Assembly: GCF_000003605.2 (NCBI RefSeq)
Contig: NW_003138347.1
Span: 76,172 to 97,142 of the forward strand
Source of the DNA: Saccoglossus kowalevskii
Lineage: Eukaryota; Hemichordata; Enteropneusta; Harrimaniidae
Direction: 5' to 3'
Length of the DNA stretch: 20,971 nucleotides
The stretch's first letter is position 1, and each line of letters opens with the position of its first letter. The translations under genes and the position numbers were made by a program. Of this stretch, positions 1 through 10,000 are shown piece by piece. The notes beneath the pieces were generated by a model. It was given only the letters and a program-made list of their open reading frames with translations, was not told where the DNA came from and did no database searches.

Positions 1-902
1 TACTGTTGCCTCTGAGAATCTACATCTCAAACACTGCAATCTTTGAAGTGTGTTTTTAAACTAGTATATAAAAACTCTATCATTCTGTTCTAATAGCTGA
101 AACATATTCCTGTGAGTTTTCATTTGTCGAATGAACTGCTTGTCAAATACAGAATACATATATTTTAGAATAATTTTCTTTTTAAAATGTGGATGAAATG
201 TTTTGCTTTTAATGTATTTTTTATGTATTGTTTTTGATTTGATAACTTTGAACTAAACAGATTTTCTATTAGCTTCAGATCTTGATCAAAGTTAGGCACC
301 CAGTTCATAGGAGTGCTTATATTGATTTTCTGACATCTTGTTTTCTGTAAAGATTTTATTGGTAGGTTTGCAAATGTGTATCAGACTGTGCAATCTCTCC
401 ATGAGTTGGTTTTGAAACCCAGTATGGGATTCTGAGATACATTACCAAGGATATTATTACAAGATAAATCATTTGCTTCATTGAACACATACAACAATGC
501 ATATTTCCACTGAGATCAGTGACCTTTGATGTGTATCACCAGTGATCAGTAGAAACAGTCAAAATATTTTATCAGATTTTCTCAATTTTTGCATGATATT
601 TTCATACAGGACATCTGTTGTTCAAACTCAGGGAAGACTTTATACTGATGAATAAGGTGACCAAGTTTGATAAAGTTTGGAATAGAATTAGTAAAGTTAT
701 TATGCACACAATAACAATTATTAACGACGACGACGACAACAACAACGACGACAACGCTGGACAAAATTTTTGATGGTACGGGCAAGGTAAAAAATAAGGT
801 TATAAAACCAATGAGACCAACACAGGAAACTCAATATTTCCATGCATCAACTTCACTTTCTCTGGTTGATCACAAACACTAAGTAAATTCAGTCACACTT
901 AC
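1..902 (-). other. Intron after last visible exon (runs off window)
   Basis: AT-rich noncoding DNA. I looked for the next expected sema segment (Cys-Gly start after DFQ) on the minus strand and saw none. The only clear structure is the trinucleotide run at 723-755. Confidence 0.7.
723..755. repeat. Trinucleotide run (AAC/GAC), 11 units
   Basis: Eleven consecutive in-register triplets of aac or gac. On the minus strand it reads as a GTC/GTT run, which gives a spurious polyvaline ORF at 582-785. Ordinary intronic microsatellite. Confidence 0.9.
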
Positions 903-1038
903 CTGAAAGTCTGGTTCAGGGTTATTTATTTTAACCCATGCTGACTGCGCATTTTCTTGGTATTTGAAATCCCCAGTAAATGTATCATGTATGTTTTTTG
1001 TATCATACACGCATACTGCTGAACCATGTATACTATTT
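903..1038 (-). CDS. SEMA5: SEMA5 exon 9 of window (136 nt), last visible
   Basis: Begins with the last base of Lys239 and reads [13 protein letters not shown], then [15 protein letters not shown] and PEPDFQ. It corresponds to NSIxxSAVCVFxL, F-x-GPFKYQEN and NPNFQ of SEMA5. Cys248 is the conserved SAVC cysteine. The acceptor is AATTTTAG and the donor is CAG|GTAAGT. It ends in phase 0. The next exon should start with the conserved CGT-type residues and was not found at lower coordinates. Confidence 0.93.
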
Positions 1039-4000
1039 CTAAAATTTGATAGACAATAAACAAAGTTTTAACTATTACTGTGAATTACTTTTAGAATTTA
1101 GTTTTTGCTAAATACCTTAATTAGATTAGACACATGTACAGTAATTAATTTTTCCAAATTTATAACATGCAAACCATAAGGCAGAAAAGTAATTTGATTT
1201 TATCTTTGTTCATTTAACTCTGCAAAACGTATTTAAAAATGAAAATAAATTACTCTTCAGTAACAGAAATCATTCACAGTTTTGAGCATCAATTAACTTC
1301 AGACCAATGGCATCAATTCAGCTTGTTTGACAAGTATAACATTATGATAAGTGTACTTTAAAAAAGTGCTTTTTTTTCAAATTATGGTCATTTATCTTAT
1401 AAACTTATCAGATTTCATACCAAAAATGAAGAGGTAAAATTATTATTGGTTTTCAACTGTGCAAAAATAATATTGTTTTTTTGAAGCACATAAACAAAAT
1501 GTACCATACCATTTTTATTGGCTGCTTACACTATGTAGGGACATAGAGCCCAACAGGTCAACAATGTGCCACCTCACCTATCTAATCAGTACCAAAGTTT
1601 CCAGCCCACTGGAACACATCGATATACAGATATGCTAGACAGATCACATTAGAAGTCATAGGTTGCACTGATAAAAAGTAGTTGTGAGCATCACCAACAA
1701 ATTCATTTGTATTTAAGATACAACACTTGCATGCATCTCATAGAAAATACTCTACATGCTTGTTTCACCAGATTCAATGTTTGAGGGTTTAGTGACTTTA
1801 CATAAAATGTAATAGTAAACCATCAACATCTTCCAAGTACTAACTCAAAACATAATACCATTACTCACTTGACTGTTGTAAAAACTGCATAAGTCAAGTT
1901 TTCTTCTTCAATATAAAATGTACCCTCTGTAACGAGAAAGACACTTGTAAGAAGTTCAGGTAAGAGTTCTTTTGGGCCCCAACACCTATAAATCGATCTT
2001 GAGAGGCGAATGCAATTACATTGAAGCTGGAGTGTTAGGGTTTAGGTTAGGGACCTTATGGAACTCTTTCTGAAATTCAGATAACGAAACACAAAAACTA
2101 TTTTGCCTATACAACTTGCCCCAAATTAAATTATGTTGTTATATTTGAGATGAATGATGAAATAACACCATCAAGTGATCGACTATAGAAATTATAAAGA
2201 AGAAACCTAAGATATATTGGTGTGAATTTTTAAAAACTTACGTAATTCATCAAAATAAAATGGAAATTCTCCAGGAAGTGAGCAATTTAAACGTGCTTTA
2301 GTAAAAGTTGTCCAGTTATCCTCCAGTAAAAAGTGACCTCCAGAATCATTCTATGGGATAAATTTACAATATATTTTAATTACAAGACTATAAAGTGTGA
2401 TGTGGTTACAGCTTACTGTCACTACTATATTGTGTGAAATGTGTGGAGCGAATGCCTCCCAAATGTATCAAATGATTTGATTTTGAACTAAATTTTCTTT
2501 TTTTACAGCTCAAAAATGCCGATCTTTCGAAGGGGAATATGGCATTGAAATATCCTTCTTCATCAAAATTGACCAATCATATACAGCACATTATTAAAAG
2601 TGAAAAAATTCCAAAAAACTACATTTGTTGAATCATACACAATGTTTTGACACTACCGGGTATTACATTTGTTTGTCCTGTTTTTATGTTCCATTTCACA
2701 GGATCTCACAGTGAACAGAATATAGTCTATTCTCTGGGGTGGAGCTACGTCACAAAGCGTTCTATGTTTCTAAGACATACATCACTGTACCATGTATTTC
2801 TATAGGTTTTGCACATGCTCCTGTGGAATGCCGGTTGAAGAGATTGTGAAAACAGCTCAAGTCGAAGAAACAGCACAAACTCAATTTTGAAGTAATCCTG
2901 AGCAACCAAATTTATATATGTTGCATATGTAAGGATAATAATTACACAGTTCAGGAGGGTCTCAACAACGTATCTCAAACAACAGTTTTCTGAGAGTTTT
3001 CGGCATTTGTTTTCACTGTGATGGTTGCCAGGTGGTGAAAATGTTCATATGTCTGCCCCCTAGAATTGCCAGCTAAAATGCTGACAGTTTTGCTGAACAC
3101 ATCTTAAGGTAGATATGTGATTAGAGCTACCGATAGTTGGGTCTAGTTTAGTATAATTTTTTTATTTTCACTTTATTATTTCTACATCTTAGTAAATGAA
3201 GCAATATATATTGCAGTAAGATGTATGATGTAGAGTACTAGGCAAGTATTGTCAGTAAAGAAAATAGTAGAAAGATACACTGTGAGTTTGATTGGTTAGG
3301 AATAGTGAAATAATGTATTGTATAGAAATAATTTACCTTGCATACTCTGGCTACTCTGGAATAAATAGTCTGTAAAAAACAAAATAGAAATATATATCAA
3401 ATATATGTATTAAATTTTTGAAAGTTAGGTTTAGGTTAGAGCAAATCAAGTGATGGAAAACATGTGTATTTTTGGTTAACCAATAACAGTCTTCATTAAT
3501 CTCTATTTGATCCATATAAATTCCAAAATGTATACAATTACTTCATTAAAATGATGCCAAACAGAAAGGTGAAAGAAAATACACCAAAGTTAGATAAATG
3601 GATCAACCTTTAATACTTGTAAAAGTTGAGCACATGGGTTTTGGAAATCAAGTAGAATTTAAGAACTTAAGTAATCTTAAATTTATAACAAGGTTGGCAT
3701 TAAAGTCCCACTTCAGAGAATTCACTGTATGCCTGTCAATCCTTCCATAGATCTTCATAATCCTTCATGATAACAATTGTTCGTAAGTTCAAGGAGTGAT
3801 TGTATGCACCATGGAATTATAGGATACCATAACTTTTTAAACTTGACTACTACTCGTTCTTTTTTTTTTTTTTTTTTTAATTTTTTGTGCCAGGCGACAG
3901 TTCCAAACATTGAATCTCACTGTTGTCTCTCCTGACTTTTTTTGTGCTAATGCTGACATTTTGCCACAGAAGTCATTTTCTGTTTGGGACTACATGACAG

Positions 4001-7000
4001 GGCTGTGTGGCCATCTCCCTATCAAATGGCAATTTAATGCGCTATCCTGGCGTCAACCAGGCTCGGTCAAACACAAGCACCTGCAGACCTTAACCAAGGT
4101 TCCCCCAATGTCGCATTCGTCAGTGAATAAATCTTGGCCAGTGGATTGGCCTTCTCATTGAGTCTGAGACACACTCAACCAGGGTAGGGGTCAACCCTTT
4201 TAATGTTCAGCCTATAGTAGGATTTGAATTTGGGTCTATCGATCATGAGTCTGATGTGACAACCACTATGCTACCAGTGACCGATCTTTGACTACTACTC
4301 ATGCTAAAAATTGAAATAAAAATTAATTGAACAAAATTTTTGCACGAACAAACAAATGTCAATAAATGCTTAAGGGTCTTGAGTTGAAACACCTTTAACC
4401 TACACGTAATGGCTCTGTCTCAAAATTTACACACAAATAAAAAACTAATTTACTGGAGTCATAATATTAGTAAATTAATATTAAGAGCATATTTCAGAAT
4501 AAAACATAAAGCAAGTATAAATGTATACAAATCATTTTTTACATCTATCAGTTTTATGGTGACTTTTTCCCAAAGCACGTAATATGAATATATATAATGT
4601 GCATGATATATGCCTTGGTGGCACATTACTTCACACATGCGAATCATATCACAAAATAAATGTTGAAAGATGGAATTTGGTGAACAGTATACAGTCAATT
4701 ACACGACGGTCATAAAACATTTTAAGTGGTGTATTTAATATACTTGGGGAGGGGGGGGGGGTAATACTTGTTTTGTTTATTAATATTGCAGGCAAACCAT
4801 AGGCTTTATTGTCACCAAAAAACACTGTCCCAGCCAGTAAGATCGAAATTTTAGTTTGACTTTAGTTGCGATTGTAATTACACTCAGACTTTGCAATCCC
4901 TAAAACAACTTTCACACAGAAATAAAGTACTTTCTAACAAATATAAGAAATGAAAACAGAGAAGTCATTAAATTTTAGAGAAAGGAAATGAGTTTTCATG
5001 CATGATTTGAGATAATTTGATACATGAAAGCCTCAAGTATGGAACAAACAATGGTACGATTGAGACTTAACAGCACAGGCACTATATTTCACACCTAAGA
5101 CTGTCAGCGACTCAACTATTAGGTGGAAACCAAGCCAGACATAAACATTGATAAGGACTATGTAGACCAGTGTGCCCTCTTAACTGATATGACATGCCAC
5201 TGATGCAAAAACATTTGCAACTAGTTGTGCTGATTTTTTGATATAGTGATCTTGAAAAAATCTTATTAGTAATGGAATTTGTAATTTGGTAAAATAAAAG
5301 TTGCTTTTTGTAAAAACAAGGTTTTCTGAAGCAAAAACATTTTTTATTGTGCCTCCTATACAGTTGCAAACAATTTTAATTTTTCTTGTAGACCAACATC
5401 CCCATCAGTCAAGAATCTGACTCACCTTGATTTTGACTCAGGATCCCAACAAAATCAGTCTATCAAATTTCTGAGATGACTTTTTTCACACCCGGTTCTT
5501 TTTACTATTGACATTTACCAGGTATATGATTAAACCCTGACCTGGATGGTTATCATCAATCCAATTCATACAAAAGCAGTCGTTTAAAGTTACATTTCAA
5601 TTTTGCAAATCTGTGACCAATACATACATCATCAAATGTGAGATTGTGGAGGAATTAGCTGCTGAATATGAATTCAAATCGGCAATTAGCTAGATTTGTA
5701 AACAACAGACATGCACCAAATTAGAAGGCTTTGTTTATCCTTGAAGATCCGCTACATGTACATTTTAGATATGTTTGTCTCAAAATTAAGACCCTCCAGT
5801 ACTCTCAAAATAAAATAGGTGGGAAAGTAAGGGTAGGATATATACTTTCAATATAATTTTTACATTTTTTATGTATTAAGCTTGTTCTGGGAGTGATATT
5901 TTACATATTAGCAAAATGAGAATGTGATTTTAAGAAGGTTTGGACCAACTCAAAAACTAAATATCATTTTGTTCATACTGTCAATAATATGAGATAATAC
6001 ACTTACAATAATGAAGCTGAAAATTGCAGTCAATGAATTTTTTACAAAATAAGAATTTGATCATAGAAAAAGATCAGATTTCCAATTGCTTCTAATGTAG
6101 AATGTATTTCTTCATATCTCAATGTTTTGCTCAGTGACATTATAAAGTTGTTACTGATATGAATCCTAATATCAGTACTGGTATACTTTTATTTATTAAC
6201 TTTACTTACTTTGTTTACAATGTGATAAAATGAATGGGAATTTAACTCTCATTAAATACAAATGTCTAAAACTTCAAAATTGATGCTTGCAACTGGTAGA
6301 ATGTATTGGGTTGTGGGTAAATCACTGATTTTCAACACACATCTTGCACATATGTGGCGCAACTACTACTGCCCTTAAATAAATCACATAATACCGTAAC
6401 CTAAATTATTCAGGTCTATTCCACAGATTGTAATCAGATCAACTTGATCAAGACTGTGCAGCCAATAAAGTATAAAGCTATATTTAGGAATATGTTTCTG
6501 GTCAAACCAAAACATCCTCCTAACTATTTGTGTTCCAATTAAACAGACAAAATTTTAGAAAATAGAAATTCATTATATACAGCTCTCATACATCACTGGT
6601 TCAAATCTAAGATACAGTACATGTCTGAAGTGGTGAGGTATCTGAAGGGCGCCCTCAACGCCGAAGGTGTCTTAAACAGCCATTATTTATTAGTTTATCA
6701 AGCAGTTTTTGATTGGTTTTGACAGAAACATTTACAAAGTCAATACCAGTACTAGCAATCATGTAGGGTGGCAAATTTACAAAGTCAATACTAGTTTTAC
6801 CAAACACAGGGTGGTGAGAAGTATTAATGGGGGGGAGGGGATAGGCTGGTGAGAAGTATTAATGGGGGGAGGGGGACATGTCTGAATTCTTGTTTTTCTT
6901 ATTTTCAGCATATTACTGGGTTATGATGAGGAGGCTTGATTACCCTGATTAATATGTATAATATGCTGGTTCTTTAATAGATATATATTTTCAGTACACC

Positions 7001-10000
7001 AACATAAAACTCTCTTCTATTCTGTAAATGATGCCCTTTGATTGAGCATTTAATATGTATAATAAAGTGTTCCGATTTGCTCTCTTAGTAGCGTATGCAC
7101 TTAAATTACACATATGCTTTTATGATCAAAATAAGTAATATTTTAATGGTTCATCATACAATTTAGGCAATCTTTGGGTTCATAGTGGAGATGCTCTTCT
7201 AATAGAACAAATATAGTATGTAAAAAAGGAAACATCTTGCATTTCTATGGTTGCAAGACAAGTGCATTTCTATGGTTACAAGACAAGTGCATTTCTATGG
7301 TTACAAGACAAGTACATTATTTAGGGTGGCTTGTGGAAACATTGCTTTACACTTGACTTAGGAATGTTAAATAGACTCTTTTTAAGACCCTAACAAAACA
7401 TACTTGTACTTGATCAATTTGTTGACTTTAAAAGAGAATGAACTTGACATTAAACAACTAGGAGTTAAGACATCTGTGTTCTGTTATTGTACTACACACA
7501 TGTTCTATTGTTATCAGAAATAATGACCCAACTAGATGTCCCAGCAAATTTGATTAAAGTATATTTGAGTTTGAAAGTAACCAACAAAGGTCAAAGAATA
7601 AATATCGTGCTAAACAAAAAACACACAAAGGCTTGGTTCAAACTCAGAGTTCACACAACAAATGTGGTGATTTACATGCTACCCATTGAGCTATCTGTAA
7701 TATGATTTTGATCATTGCTCGTTGGCTACAAGATGTTTCGCATTAGATCATGAATATTCATCAAAATGATCTTTAAGAAGATCTTGCATACAGGGTCCAT
7801 CTGCTACGATTTCAGTATGAAAATGAGAACAGTGTAGCACTGTGTACTTCATTCACATCATAAACATTCCAGGTTTTATAGCATATTCCATTTAAAAATA
7901 GGGGTGGTTTTCTTTGCTATTAAAATTTTGTGCAGAATTAAATGCCTTCCAAAGCAGAGAATTTCCCTAAAACATATTTTTATGTTTTGGGCAGTGTGTT
8001 TTAAAGTTTTTGAACTTATTTGGATATAAAGTTCCCCCTACGATGAAATGTAAAAATTTGCGGCCTTAACATTTTATCTCAGGTCCAACTTGTATAGCTT
8101 TATCCCATACTTCAACCAATCAGAGTGAGCCACAGTAAAACGCCATAAAGTTTGTAAGATATAATATGATTGGTTGCATATTTAATTAGATAATTATTTA
8201 ACATTCAGATTGAACCTGTCCAGTTTGAATTTCAATATGAGCTTTGAATTTCCATATGTAGGCATGAAAAGTGAAAAACACATCACTCAGAAACAAATAT
8301 TTATAGTATACCTTTCCACAGTTCATATACTCTACTGCTGTCTCTCGAAAGTAAAAATAAATATATGATCCAATTTCATAAGACGACACAAAGTTGGGAT
8401 CTGTAAATAAATAAAATTAAGATTTTATTTATAAATCCTATAGTTGTGAATGTAAATTCATAATTATCAAAATTTATATATCTTAATGTCTCTAACTCTT
8501 AAAAAAAATATTATAAATGGGTTTTAAATGGAGTCTTCCACAAAGAAATTGAGTTCGTTTATCTATTTATAAATGGTTGACAAGGTTACAGCATGTGCAT
8601 GAAATGAGGACTGGATCATGGCAGGAATGTCATGATGACCTGACTGACAGTTCAATTGTCCTTTAACTGATTGTAACTGATTATAGGGACAGTTAAGTAA
8701 ACATGTTATTGGCAAAATGTTTGGAGCTTTTCAATTCAAAAGTTAAACGTTAAAAGTTCACAAACTCAGAACCTCTGTCATGAATAGTTCCTGACATTCA
8801 AGTAATTTTTTTGATAGATCAAAAATTCTATTAAATTATTTGACGATAACATTACAATTATATACTTAACATAAACAAAACTATGATGAAATAAATTTAT
8901 TCGAAATTCTACTAGGACAGACCATATACATGTGATGTAACTCAACCAAAACATAATGTCTGTGTATACAATCATATTAATATAAGTTAACATAAGTAAG
9001 CAAATAACACCGAATAAACGGCAAGGTAAAGACTATGTCTAATTATAGTAAATACGTACCAGGTCATGTATAGCACATACCTCTACACATAAACAAAACT
9101 ATGATGAAATAAATTTATTTCATCATAGTTTTGTTTATGTTAAGTATATAATTGTATATAATTACTAGAAATTGCTAGTGACAGAAAGGGTAATATGCAA
9201 ATTGTACGCAAATCTCCTTTCAATAGTCCAAAATCAGCAATTTTGTTTGCTGTCCCAATGCATCTGAGACTTGCTGAAAAGTTGTTTTATTTTGTAATTA
9301 TTATGGAGTCAAAAAAGTATTGTATCAAATCATTTTGGCTCCAGTTATTATAAACCTACCAATCTTTAATATTTTTAATATTTAATAATAATTTTGTTTG
9401 GTAGCATGGCTGAGTTTTTGAGTTTCAGGAGTTTACATCTATCTCTGATTCATTACGCTATTGGATATATATAGAATACTAAAATATGATTCAACATGGT
9501 CTCAATGTGTGTAATAATGGAGCAGAAATATTTGACAAAAAATTCATTTTGCGTTCACTGCAAGAGATTGCATCATATGCGAAATTTAAATTAAGTGCAT
9601 TTTCAACGCCTGGCAACCATCACGGTGAAAACATCGGCCGAAAACTGTCAGAAAATGATACTTAGATAGTTGTTGAGACTACCCTGAACAGTCTAACACA
9701 ATTACCACAACATATGCAACATATATAAATTTAGTTGCTCAGGATTAGAGCCCATAAAAAGACATGGTACAGTGGTGCACGTTTATCTTAGCAACAAAAA
9801 ATGTTCTGTGACACAGCTCCACTTTTGGGAATTGAGAAGCTCTGGTTCATTCATTCCAAGATGTGCCCGACCTATTTCACTAGATATCAAATATCAACAG
9901 AGAACTAGAACAAATGTCAAATGTTAATCCAAAGATGAAACAAACAAGAGTTCAGACTACCGGGGTATATCAAATAAACTACATCAGTATGGGTTTGAAC

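Larger units (their letters stand above)
2351..3336 (-). other. Intron, 986 bp, largely made of old repeats
   Basis: Between exons 6 and 7. A decayed MITE copy (about 2460-2730) is followed directly by a second dispersed repeat (2741-3042). Both have a second copy in the 8401-11077 intron. Confidence 0.75.
3370..8311 (-). other. Intron, 4942 bp
   Basis: Between exons 5 and 6. Contains a full SINE (3856-4287), a G16-type run (4746-4761, one A), dispersed repeat C copy 1 (5105-5475), G-rich duplications (6810-6875) and a 25-bp triple repeat (7238-7312). The stretches 4301-5100 and 5480-6720 are AT-rich with nothing recognisable. Confidence 0.7.

Noticed and set aside
582-785. Polyvaline small protein
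   Set aside because: Direct translation of the AAC/GAC trinucleotide run; no other support.
1-902. Next SEMA5 exon (expected CGT start)
   Set aside because: No acceptor followed by a matching sema segment was found; it probably lies outside the window.
2033-2053. Telomere-like TTAGGG units
   Set aside because: Only about three imperfect units; a similar GGTTTAGGTTAG occurs at 3427. Too short to call an interstitial telomere.
3910-4161. 83-codon plus-strand ORF
   Set aside because: Lies wholly inside the minus-strand SINE.
7238-7312. CRISPR array
   Set aside because: The 25-bp units are directly adjacent with no spacers, and the window is eukaryotic.
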